6,063 nucleotides of DNA, taken from positions 1-6,063 of the forward strand of contig CAUHFD010000175.1 of assembly GCA_959605275.1 (NCBI GenBank), in the 5' to 3' direction. The position numbers and the translations under genes were made by a program. How positions within the stretch are numbered: position 1 is the first letter of the stretch; each line of letters begins with the position of its first letter. Below are positions 1-5,921 of this stretch, piece after piece. Source of the DNA: an uncultured Eubacteriales bacterium (GTDB lineage: Bacteria > Bacillota > Clostridia > Oscillospirales > Ruminococcaceae). The notes under the pieces are model-generated. The model saw only the letters and a program-made list of their open reading frames with translations, had not been told where the DNA came from and searched no databases.

Positions 1-630
1 TAGCTCTGTTGCCTCTTCTACCGCACATTGTGAAAGAACACCGGGACGACCGCATTGGGAACCGATCAGCAAACCGACACCGCAAAGCGGAGCATATCGG
101 GCAACGCCGACGGTAGTTTCCATTTCATCAAATCCGCGTAGTGCAGCTTCGGCTGCATCACACGCAACTTGAATTGGATTATCGTTTAAATTGGTAACAT
201 GGCATTGATTAGATGGGAAAGCACGTTCCCGTACCTTCTGCATCGTCATCATCAATTCCACAACATTCATATGATGCATGACTTCACAGAGTTTTGCAGG
301 AGTTAATCCGCCCGCAATTTTTGTGATTTCCGCTTTGCCGACATGAATGTCCACCAACATTTTCGCGATTTCCACTGAGTCCATGCTCATGGCTTTCTCT
401 GCCACAGTGATATCTATTGCATGGTCTGCAATAAACGTATCAATAAAGTCGAAGTCTTCCCGTTTTTTGGAGTCCATTTCAACGATGACGCCATTTTCTA
501 TCTTTAAAGACGGCTTAGGATCATAAGGGGAATCCATTGCGATTAACCCATATTCCGGCCATTCTTTAATAAAACCATCAAGGTTTACAGGACGTTTGGA
601 AAGCACTTCAAACCGTTTACTTTGCGGCAT
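1..630 (-). CDS. pduC: Propanediol dehydratase large (alpha) subunit, B12-dependent; partial, N-terminal 210 residues
   Basis: This is the catalytic alpha subunit of coenzyme-B12-dependent diol dehydratase, which turns 1,2-propanediol into propionaldehyde as part of PduCDE. The reading frame is open from ATG at 630 to the left edge. The family is about 550 residues, so roughly 38% is present. The N-terminus (SKRFEVLSKRPVN, residues 4-16) and the stretches HVTNLNDNPIQ (144-154), GFDEMETTVGVARYAP (166-181) and GSQCGRPGVLSQC (190-202) closely follow PduC as I recall it from Salmonella and Klebsiella. Q142, H144 and E171 align with the substrate-contacting Q141, H143 and E170 of the Klebsiella oxytoca enzyme. 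AGGTGA lies 6 nt before the ATG. The gene follows the aldolase stop by only 20 bp, so it is in the same operon. Glycerol dehydratase (DhaB) is a close relative and cannot be excluded from this fragment, but the rhamnose genes favour propanediol. PduD, PduE and any shell genes would lie beyond the left edge. Confidence 0.93.
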   Translation of the reverse strand, partial: MPQSKRFEVLSKRPVNLDGFIKEWPEYGLIAMDSPYDPKPSLKIENGVIVEMDSKKREDFDFIDTFIADHAIDITVAEKAMSMDSVEIAKMLVDIHVGKAEITKIAGGLTPAKLCEVMHHMNVVELMMTMQKVRERAFPSNQCHVTNLNDNPIQVACDAAEAALRGFDEMETTVGVARYAPLCGVGLLIGSQCGRPGVLSQCAVEEATEL

Positions 631-650
631 ATCAAGTCACCTGTACCTTT

Positions 651-1514
651 TTATTTTTTTAACTCAGCCATCACTTTACGAGTAATTGCCTCAACTAAAT
701 CATTTACATCGTTTTTGCCGCAACTGCAATCTTTCTTGCTGTCAAATCCCGTAGGAACATCAGGCATAACAGCAGCGTGGCTGAGTTTCTGTGTTCCATC
801 AGGGTTAGCGGAATTGGTAGGAACAGAATCACCCGGCAAAATTTCACATTGCGGGCATCCCGGATGTTTGCCGGGTGCACCGAATTTTTTACGAAGATCA
901 AGCAGAGTATTGATCTGATCGCAATCCAACTGCTGTGCACCGCCGAGCTGACGAGCATACATGGAAACCTTTGCAAAATACTCGGTAGACTCCATGTTGA
1001 AATAAGCTTTCAGCAAAGTATTACCAACCGTCAAAGCTCCGTGATTCTTCAGCAGGAAAGCGTCATGCTTCTGAATATAAGGCATCAAAGAATCCGGAAT
1101 TTCCATTGTGGAAGGCGTTCCGTATTCACAAATCGGAACGGTACCCAAGAAAATAACAGCTTCCGGCATGATATAAGTGTCAAGCGGAATATTGCAAACA
1201 GCATGTGCAGTTGCAACCGGAGGATGAGCGTGAACAACAGCGTTTACATCCGGGCGCTCCTGATATACTTTCAGGTGCATTTTGAATTCCGAAGAAGGAT
1301 TCAAAGTTCCTTCCAGCTTATTGCCCTGACCGTCAACCTTAATAATCATATCCGGCGTCATGAAGCCTTTGGACACACCGGTTGGAGTACAGTAATATTC
1401 ATTGTCGTTGATTTTTACGGAAATGTTTCCGTCATTTGCTGCGACAAATCCGTTCATGTAAATTCTTCTGCCGATTTCACAGATTTCTTTTTTAATCTCG
1501 TACGCAGATTTCAT
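651..1514 (-). CDS. Class II L-rhamnulose/L-fuculose-1-phosphate aldolase (FucA-like) with C-terminal encapsulation-peptide-like tail
   Basis: Zinc-dependent class II aldolase, 287 residues, expected to split L-rhamnulose-1-phosphate into dihydroxyacetone phosphate and L-lactaldehyde. Residues about 1-212 form the Aldolase_II domain. E76, H95, H97 and H158 match the Zn ligands and catalytic glutamate of E. coli FucA (E73, H92, H94, H155) at a constant offset of 3. N30 and S74/S75 fit its phosphate-binding positions. FucA is about 215 residues; this protein has about 75 more. The extra part is a Pro/Gly/Asp-rich linker with CPQC (220-223) and CSCG (263-266), ending in a predicted amphipathic helix (about 269-287). 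Such a linker plus terminal helix is typical of cargo enzymes targeted to bacterial microcompartments. The fold is FucA-like rather than enterobacterial RhaD-like, so fuculose-1-phosphate may also be used; the rhaAB neighbours argue for rhamnulose-1-phosphate. AGGGAG sits 7 nt before the ATG. Aldolase class is certain; exact substrate is inferred. Confidence 0.9.
   Translation of the reverse strand: MKSAYEIKKEICEIGRRIYMNGFVAANDGNISVKINDNEYYCTPTGVSKGFMTPDMIIKVDGQGNKLEGTLNPSSEFKMHLKVYQERPDVNAVVHAHPPVATAHAVCNIPLDTYIMPEAVIFLGTVPICEYGTPSTMEIPDSLMPYIQKHDAFLLKNHGALTVGNTLLKAYFNMESTEYFAKVSMYARQLGGAQQLDCDQINTLLDLRKKFGAPGKHPGCPQCEILPGDSVPTNSANPDGTQKLSHAAVMPDVPTGFDSKKDCSCGKNDVNDLVEAITRKVMAELKK
654..713 (-). 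other. Candidate microcompartment encapsulation peptide at the aldolase C-terminus
   Basis: The last 20 residues of the aldolase (268-287) are predicted to form an amphipathic helix: V270, L273, V274, I277, V281 and L285 repeat every 3-4 residues on one face, with D, E, R and K residues on the other. A flexible linker separates it from the catalytic domain. Encapsulation peptides of microcompartment cargo (for example at the N-termini of PduP and PduD) have this form: short helix, conserved hydrophobic face, joined by a linker. Targeting is inferred from pattern and from the adjacent pduC; no shell gene is visible in the window. Confidence 0.72.
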
Positions 1515-1576
1515 CTTTAATCTCCCTTTCTTTTATTACAAACTGAATATATAGAAATCCAAAGCGGATGTTCTAA

Positions 1577-2785
1577 CTATTTATTTTTTGCTTCTTTTAC
1601 AATGCGTTCGGTATCAAGCGCAATCATATATTCCTCATCGGTCGGAATCACCAGAGTGGTTACCTTTGCATCTTTCGCAGATAGGTTGACGATCTGTCCA
1701 CGCGGCATCGTCTTATTTAATTCATGATCGATCTCAATGCCGAGAAATTCCAATCCTTCGGTTCCGATTTCACGCATGGTGCTGGAATTTTCACCGAGTC
1801 CTGCCGTGACTATCAATACGTCAATACCACCCATTGCCGCGGCATATGCACCGATATATTTTCGAAGCTGATGAGCAACCATCTTCTTCGCAACGATTGC
1901 ACGATGTTCCCCTTTATCCGCAGCATCGCAAACATCACGCCAGTCACTGGAAATACCGGACACACCGAGAAAACCGGATTTTTTATTCAGCAAGCTGTCA
2001 ACCTGCGCGGCACTCATGCCTTCATCTTTAATCAGATAAGTGACAACCGCCGGATCAATAGAACCGCAGCGTGTGCCCATCATGATTCCGTCCAAAGGAG
2101 TAAATCCCATTGAAGTATCAAAACTCTTTCCGTCTTTGATCGCGGTAATAGAAGAGCCGTTGCCCAAATGACAGGAAACAATTTTCAAATCTTTAATGTC
2201 TTTTCCGAGATATTCGGCTGCTTTTAAAGAAACATACCGATGAGAAGTACCATGGAATCCATATCTCTTAATGTCATATTTTTCATACAACTCATACGGC
2301 AATGGGAACAAATATACATGTTCTTCCATTGTAGTATGGAAAGAAGTATCAAAAACAGTTACTTGGGGAACATTTCCCATTATTTTTTTACAGGCTTCTA
2401 TTCCTTTTACAACCGGAGGATTGTGAAGCGGCGCCAGTTTTTGGGTCGTATACAAATAATCCAAAGCTTCCTGATCAACCAGAACAGACTCTTTGAATTT
2501 TCCGCCGTGAGCGACACGCTGTCCGATGGCGTCAATATTTTTAACGCTGTCGATTACACCGTATTCTCTGCCGGTCAGCAAGTCCAGAACTACCTTGATC
2601 GCATCATCGTGCGTATTCAAGGTTAATTCATCCTTATACTCCTTTCCGTCATGAGTGGTATGCTTCACAGCACCATCAATTCCGATTCTTTCACATAGTC
2701 CTTTTGCCAATACCTTTTTCTGATCCATGTCAAATAACTGGTATTTGAGTGAAGAACTACCTGAATTAATTACTAATACATTCAT
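1577..2785 (-). CDS. ackA: Acetate/propionate kinase
   Basis: Acyl-phosphate kinase of the AckA/PduW/TdcD group, 402 residues from the chosen start (the family is about 400). It makes acetate or propionate plus ATP from the acyl-phosphate, in the cytoplasm or inside a compartment lumen. Signature 1 (VINSGSSSLK, residues 5-14) and signature 2 (RYGFHGTSHRYV, 174-185) are intact. N7, R90, H121, D146, H178, R239 and E384 correspond to the active-site residues known from Methanosarcina AckA (N7, R91, H123, D148, H180, R241, E384). Its place between rhaB and the aldolase, ahead of pduC, suggests a PduW-like role on propionyl-phosphate, but substrate preference cannot be read from these motifs. An in-frame ATG at 2797 would add MTVQ. 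I prefer 2785 because the family begins MNVLVINSGS and because the AAGGGA at 2798-2803 abuts the upstream ATG, whereas it lies 12 nt from the chosen one, a little far. The start is therefore less sure than the identity. Confidence 0.93.
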   Translation of the reverse strand: MNVLVINSGSSSLKYQLFDMDQKKVLAKGLCERIGIDGAVKHTTHDGKEYKDELTLNTHDDAIKVVLDLLTGREYGVIDSVKNIDAIGQRVAHGGKFKESVLVDQEALDYLYTTQKLAPLHNPPVVKGIEACKKIMGNVPQVTVFDTSFHTTMEEHVYLFPLPYELYEKYDIKRYGFHGTSHRYVSLKAAEYLGKDIKDLKIVSCHLGNGSSITAIKDGKSFDTSMGFTPLDGIMMGTRCGSIDPAVVTYLIKDEGMSAAQVDSLLNKKSGFLGVSGISSDWRDVCDAADKGEHRAIVAKKMVAHQLRKYIGAYAAAMGGIDVLIVTAGLGENSSTMREIGTEGLEFLGIEIDHELNKTMPRGQIVNLSAKDAKVTTLVIPTDEEYMIALDTERIVKEAKNK

Positions 2786-2845
2786 TTGTACAGTCATTCC
2801 CTTCAGAATCTATGTCTCCCAGAATAATGAATATTATTCCTCATT

Positions 2846-4312
2846 TTAACCAATATATTTTAGATATTCCCGATATGCAGATTCGCAATCAATTTCCGCA
2901 CGAGGATTGTAGTAAACCGGATTTAAACTATTGGCAATAATCTGTCTGGCATCGGTAATGTTTTTAAATTCATCGAGTGCAATCATCTGTACTGCAACAT
3001 TACCGGTCGCAGTGGCTTCAATCGGTCCGGCAATCACATTGATTTTACAAAAATCAGCAGTCATCTGGCAAAGAAGATTATCCTTGGTTCCTCCGCCGAT
3101 CATATGAATCGCATCATACTTTTTACCGGTGATATCTTTCAAACATTCATAGGTATAACGATATTTCATTGCCAAACTCTGATAGATACAGCGCATGATT
3201 TCACCACGTGTCTGCGGTACATACTGTCCTGTTTTCCGGCAAAATTCCTGTATTCTTTTCGGCAGATTTCCGGGAGTGGAGAAGACCTCGTCATCTACGT
3301 CAACAAAGCATTTGAAAGGCTCGCAAGCCAGTGCTTCTCTCTCCAAATCGCCGTAACTGACATCAAATCCTTCTCTGATCCATTGACGGCGGGATTCCTG
3401 AATCAGCCACAGTCCCATAATATTTTTCAAGAAACGAACTTTTCCGCCGTATCCGCCCTCATTGGTAAAGTTATATTTTTCTGTCTTTTCATTAATGATC
3501 GGTTCCGATAACTCAGTACCGAATAACGACCATGTACCGCAACTGATATAAATAAAATCATCAGTAATATTCGGAACGGCAACAACGGCAGATCCGGTAT
3601 CATGAGAAGCAACAGCAATGACCGGCACCTTTTTGCATCCGAGTTCCTCACAAATTTCATCGGACAACATACCGCTGACGCTGCCGCATGGAATGATTTC
3701 CGGTAAAATTTTTCTTGGGATAGACAATTTGTCTAACAATTCATAATCCCAATTTTGTGTTTTCGCATCCAACATCTGAGAAGTGGAGGCAATGGTAAAT
3801 TCCGCCTTCATTTCTCCAGTCAGAAAATAAGCCATCAAATCAGGCATGAACAGCATCTTCTCTGCTCTTTCCAGGATGTCAGGACGCTTCGTCGCTAAAG
3901 AATACAATTGAAACAAAGAATTGAAACGAGCAAACTGAATACCGGTTCTTGCATAAATTTCTGCTTTCGATACTACCTTATCCGCTTCTTCAATAATTCC
4001 CATTGTGTTTTCATCACGATAGTGAAGCGGATTTCCAAGCAATTTGCCTTCTTTATCCAGTAAACCGAAATCTACTCCCCAAGTATCAATACCGATTGCG
4101 TCAAATCCTCCGGCATTTACCGCTTTCACAATTCCCTGCTTAATTTCATGCATCAAACGAAGAATATCCCAATAGAAAGTCCCCTGTAATTTAACCGGAT
4201 CATTGGAAAAACGGTGAATTTCGTTCATTGTTATGTCTTTGCCGTCAAACTCAGCCAACATTGCTCTTCCGCTGGAAGCGCCAAAATCAAAAGCTAATAC
4301 TTTTTTTGACAT
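2846..4312 (-). CDS. rhaB: Rhamnulokinase
   Basis: FGGY-family sugar kinase that phosphorylates L-rhamnulose at C1 with ATP. From the chosen start it has 488 residues, close to E. coli RhaB (489). The N-terminal actin-like domain has the phosphate-1 loop FDFGASSGR (8-16) and GIDTWGVDFGLLD (74-86). HDTGSAV (237-243) supplies the catalytic base D238, equivalent to D237 in E. coli. GTWSLFG (259-265) and GGGTKDN (406-412) are the ATP-binding motifs of the second domain. The retained HDT and GTWS context separates rhamnulokinase from xylulo-, glycero- and fuculokinases. Three ATG codons stand in a row (4318, 4315, 4312). The GGAGGA at 4319-4324 touches the first and lies 6 nt before the third, so 4312 is chosen. 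It follows rhaA by 86 bp containing a strong hairpin, and precedes the kinase gene by 60 bp. Confidence 0.95.
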   Translation of the reverse strand: MSKKVLAFDFGASSGRAMLAEFDGKDITMNEIHRFSNDPVKLQGTFYWDILRLMHEIKQGIVKAVNAGGFDAIGIDTWGVDFGLLDKEGKLLGNPLHYRDENTMGIIEEADKVVSKAEIYARTGIQFARFNSLFQLYSLATKRPDILERAEKMLFMPDLMAYFLTGEMKAEFTIASTSQMLDAKTQNWDYELLDKLSIPRKILPEIIPCGSVSGMLSDEICEELGCKKVPVIAVASHDTGSAVVAVPNITDDFIYISCGTWSLFGTELSEPIINEKTEKYNFTNEGGYGGKVRFLKNIMGLWLIQESRRQWIREGFDVSYGDLEREALACEPFKCFVDVDDEVFSTPGNLPKRIQEFCRKTGQYVPQTRGEIMRCIYQSLAMKYRYTYECLKDITGKKYDAIHMIGGGTKDNLLCQMTADFCKINVIAGPIEATATGNVAVQMIALDEFKNITDARQIIANSLNPVYYNPRAEIDCESAYREYLKYIG

Positions 4313-4318
4313 CATCAT

Positions 4319-4324
4319 TCCTCC
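4319..4324 (-). promoter_or_regulatory. rhaB ribosome binding site that decides among three tandem ATGs
   Basis: GGAGGA on the minus strand lies directly against the first of three consecutive ATG codons. Zero spacing is too short for initiation at 4318, 3 nt is poor for 4315, and 6 nt is within the normal range for 4312. This supports a protein beginning MSKKVLAFDFG. Confidence 0.7.
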
Positions 4325-4348
4325 ATCTTTAAAAATCTAAGGCAGTGC

Positions 4349-4376
4349 GATAGCCTTTCAATTTTGAAAGGCTATC
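4349..4376 (-). promoter_or_regulatory. Intercistronic hairpin between rhaA and rhaB
   Basis: Perfect inverted repeat: arm GATAGCCTTTCAA, two central bases, arm TTGAAAGGCTATC, giving an RNA stem of at least 11-12 bp with a small loop. In the operon transcript it lies about 22 nt after the rhaA stop and is followed by GCACTGCC, not a U-run, so it does not look like an intrinsic terminator in the direction of the genes. A role in mRNA processing or differential stability between rhaA and rhaB is the likelier reading. On the opposite strand it is followed by a T-rich stretch, where it could stop antisense transcription. The structure is seen directly; the role is inferred. Confidence 0.6.
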
Positions 4377-4398
4377 TGTCTTTATATTATTGATTCTT

Positions 4399-5661
4399 TT
4401 ATTTTCTTTTAGACAGAACATCTTTTTCATATTTTTGAATTTGTTCCAACCACTCAAGTCCGACAGAAGCATTCTGTTTTGCACAATAATAATCCCAAAC
4501 TAAACTGAAAGGCATAGCTTTGAATTCCTGTGCATAAGCAAGTCTGGCGCTAAGGTCGCCCTTGGCTTCCAGCGCTTTCATGGTGTCAACCGGCTGCAGC
4601 AGTGCATTGAGCATTGCTTTTCTGGTATTTCTCAGACCGGTTACCCATGCAACGATACGATTGATTGAAGCATCAAAGAAGTCGGTCGCAATATAAGTAT
4701 TCTCCAATTTGCCCAAACGAACCAATTCATCCATAATCGCTCTGGTTTCATCATCAAAAGCAACAACATGGTCGGAATCCCAACGAATCGGACGGGATAC
4801 ATGGAGCAGGACGGAATCCATAAAAGTAAACACAGAAGAAAGTTTTGCGGAAACAACTTCTGTCGGATGATAATGTCCGGTATCCAGAGTCAAAATGATG
4901 TGATCTTTGTTTTTGGACATTACATATCCCATGCAGAATTCATGGGAGCCGACCGTATAGCTTTCCGCGCCGATACCGAACACCTTGGATTCAATGCCAT
5001 CTATCACATTTTTAACATCCTTGGTGGCTTCAAATATCTGATCATAGCTGTCTTTCATCCGCAATCTCGGAGAAATGGTATCAATCGGAACTTCTTTGTC
5101 TCCATCCGGAGTCCAATGGTTGATCACACAGGGTTTTCCGGTTTTTTCTGCAAAATATGCACCAACTTTACGGCAGCGGATACCATGCTCAATCCAGAAT
5201 TTTCTGACATCTTCATCCGCTGCGGATAAGGTGCCGTTTTCACTCTTCGGATGAGAAAAATAAGTGGGATTAAAGTCGAGACCAATGCCTTGTTTCACAG
5301 CCCAATCAACCCAATTTGCATAATGCTCGGGTTCGATTTCATTTCTGTCAACAAAACCGTCGGCTTCCAAATAGTTGGCGTGAACATTTACTTTTTTCGT
5401 GCCGGGAATAAATTTCATTACCAATTCCAGATCGGCACGCAGTTCTTCAGCATTTCTTGCTTTTCCGGGATAATTACCGGTAGCCTGAATCCCTCCGGTC
5501 AATTCTCCGCCTGTTTGCTCAAATCCGGAAACATCATCGCCCTGCCAGCAATGGATGGAAATCGGTGTCTTGTCACATATTTCAATTGCTTTATCGACAT
5601 CAATACCATACTGCGCATATATCTCTTTTGCAATTTCATAACCCTTCTTAATTTGTTCCAT
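4399..5661 (-). CDS. rhaA: L-rhamnose isomerase
   Basis: Interconverts L-rhamnose and L-rhamnulose, the first step of the pathway. The 420 residues compare with 419 in E. coli RhaA. All metal-site residues are visible: E233 (GAESY), D260 and H263 (LTLDTGHYHP), H287 (LLHVSRP), D295 and D297 (RWDSDH) and D327 (ATDFFDAS). From D260 on they match E. coli D267, H270, H294, D302, D304 and D334 at a constant offset of 7. The N-terminal HCWQGDDVSGFE (37-48) and GGIQATGNYPG (56-66) are also characteristic of RhaA. ATG 5661 is chosen because AAGGAG (5669-5674) lies 7 nt before it. A GTG at 5694 extends the frame by 11 codons, but those codons contain the ribosome binding site itself. It is the first gene of the operon, with a promoter about 60-90 bp upstream. 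No truncation or frameshift is seen. Confidence 0.97.
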   Translation of the reverse strand: MEQIKKGYEIAKEIYAQYGIDVDKAIEICDKTPISIHCWQGDDVSGFEQTGGELTGGIQATGNYPGKARNAEELRADLELVMKFIPGTKKVNVHANYLEADGFVDRNEIEPEHYANWVDWAVKQGIGLDFNPTYFSHPKSENGTLSAADEDVRKFWIEHGIRCRKVGAYFAEKTGKPCVINHWTPDGDKEVPIDTISPRLRMKDSYDQIFEATKDVKNVIDGIESKVFGIGAESYTVGSHEFCMGYVMSKNKDHIILTLDTGHYHPTEVVSAKLSSVFTFMDSVLLHVSRPIRWDSDHVVAFDDETRAIMDELVRLGKLENTYIATDFFDASINRIVAWVTGLRNTRKAMLNALLQPVDTMKALEAKGDLSARLAYAQEFKAMPFSLVWDYYCAKQNASVGLEWLEQIQKYEKDVLSKRK

Positions 5662-5721
5662 TGTCTTGCTCCTTTTGAAAGAATTTTGAATCACTTGATT
5701 TCTATTTTTATTAATGATATT

Positions 5722-5751
5722 ATTATACTAGTAAACAAGGTGGTTTGTCTA
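5722..5751 (-). promoter_or_regulatory. Sigma-A-type promoter of the rha operon
   Basis: On the minus strand, TAGACA (5746-5751; 5 of 6 to TTGACA) is followed after 18 bp by a perfect TATAAT (5722-5727). Transcription would begin near 5715, leaving a leader of about 54 nt before the rhaA ATG. An imperfect dyad, AAACAAGGTGGTTTGT on the plus strand (5733-5748), overlaps the -35 box and spacer, so a protein bound there would block the polymerase. Confidence 0.7.
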
Positions 5752-5760
5752 CCTTTGGCG

Positions 5761-5787
5761 AAAAAATTGATAATTTATCAATATTTT
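5761..5787. promoter_or_regulatory. Palindrome upstream of the rha promoter, candidate operator
   Basis: The core ATTGATAAtTTATCAAT (5766-5782) is a perfect 17-bp palindrome about a single central base. Allowing one mismatched pair, it extends through flanking AAAA and TTTT to 27 bp. Its centre is about 59 bp upstream of the predicted rhaA start of transcription, just beyond the -35 box. This fits an activator site, one half of a looping repressor site, or an AT-rich element that aids polymerase binding. The symmetry is too long to dismiss as AT-rich chance, but the binding protein is unknown; the neighbouring DeoR-family regulator is the natural candidate. Confidence 0.5.
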
Positions 5788-5799
5788 CAACCTTTTCTT

Positions 5800-5826
5800 T
5801 CACAAATAATCAAATATAATCACAAA
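5800..5826. repeat. Three 10-bp-phased TCA(C)AAA repeats in the divergent promoter region
   Basis: Units TCACAAATAA, TCAAATATAA and TCACAAAGAT begin at 5800, 5810 and 5820, so each falls on the same face of the helix. Repeated short boxes of this kind, for example the AAYCAA-type boxes of Bacillus IolR, are used by some DeoR-family repressors. That makes this a candidate binding site for the divergent regulator. The repeats overlap a TATAAT facing the regulator gene. The pattern is direct; the function is inferred. Confidence 0.4.
5815..5820 (+). promoter_or_regulatory. Possible -10 box for the divergent regulator gene
   Basis: A perfect TATAAT faces the regulator gene, but the best -35 at normal spacing (TTTTCT, 5793-5798) matches TTGACA at only three positions, and the leader would be about 95 nt. 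In DNA this AT-rich a chance hexamer is possible. If real, it would be overlapped by the phased repeats, which would suit autoregulation. Confidence 0.25.
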
Positions 5827-5921
5827 GATGCGATATCACTTCAATATTATCGGTTAAATATACAAATATTATAGTTTTTTACCATGCAAAATATACATAT
5901 TTATGAATGGATGTGAATAAA

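Larger units (their letters stand above)
5662..5921. other. Divergent intergenic region between rhaA and the DeoR-family gene
   Basis: These 260 bp are much richer in A and T than the flanking genes and contain no plausible protein or structured RNA gene that I can see. They hold the rhaA promoter, the 17-bp palindrome and the phased TCA repeats. Nearer the regulator there are two AAATATACA direct repeats (5856-5864 and 5889-5897, 33 bp apart), the second inside a small perfect dyad AAATATacATATTT (5889-5902). The last pair is weak evidence in such AT-rich DNA. Confidence 0.6.

Noticed and set aside
777..1520. Long open frame on the plus strand opposite the aldolase
   Set aside because: It lies wholly antisense to a gene with all catalytic residues intact, shows no recognisable domain, and its composition is what a shadow of the real frame gives. 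The same holds for other plus-strand frames opposite the kinases and rhaA.
1515..1576. Internal promoter before the aldolase
   Set aside because: TATATA-type -10 sequence is present on the minus strand, but the best -35 (TTAGAA) matches TTGACA at only three positions. This is common by chance in AT-rich spacers.
2822..2839. Small inverted repeat GAATAAT/ATTATTC after rhaB
   Set aside because: Seven A/T-rich pairs give a weak stem with no following U-run, so neither a terminator nor a clear regulatory role is supported.
4349..4376. Rho-independent terminator after rhaA
   Set aside because: The stem is strong, but in the direction of the operon it is not followed by a U-run. The only U-run, further on, would need a competing 5-bp stem.
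5662..5694. GTG start that would lengthen RhaA by 11 residues
   Set aside because: The added codons contain the AAGGAG ribosome binding site used by the ATG at 5661, and RhaA proteins begin at that ATG by length comparison.
5251..5874. Plus-strand open frame covering the 5' part of rhaA and most of the intergenic region
   Set aside because: It is antisense to rhaA over its first two thirds and then runs through AT-rich promoter DNA, which gives a low-complexity I/F/N-rich tail. No family resemblance was seen.
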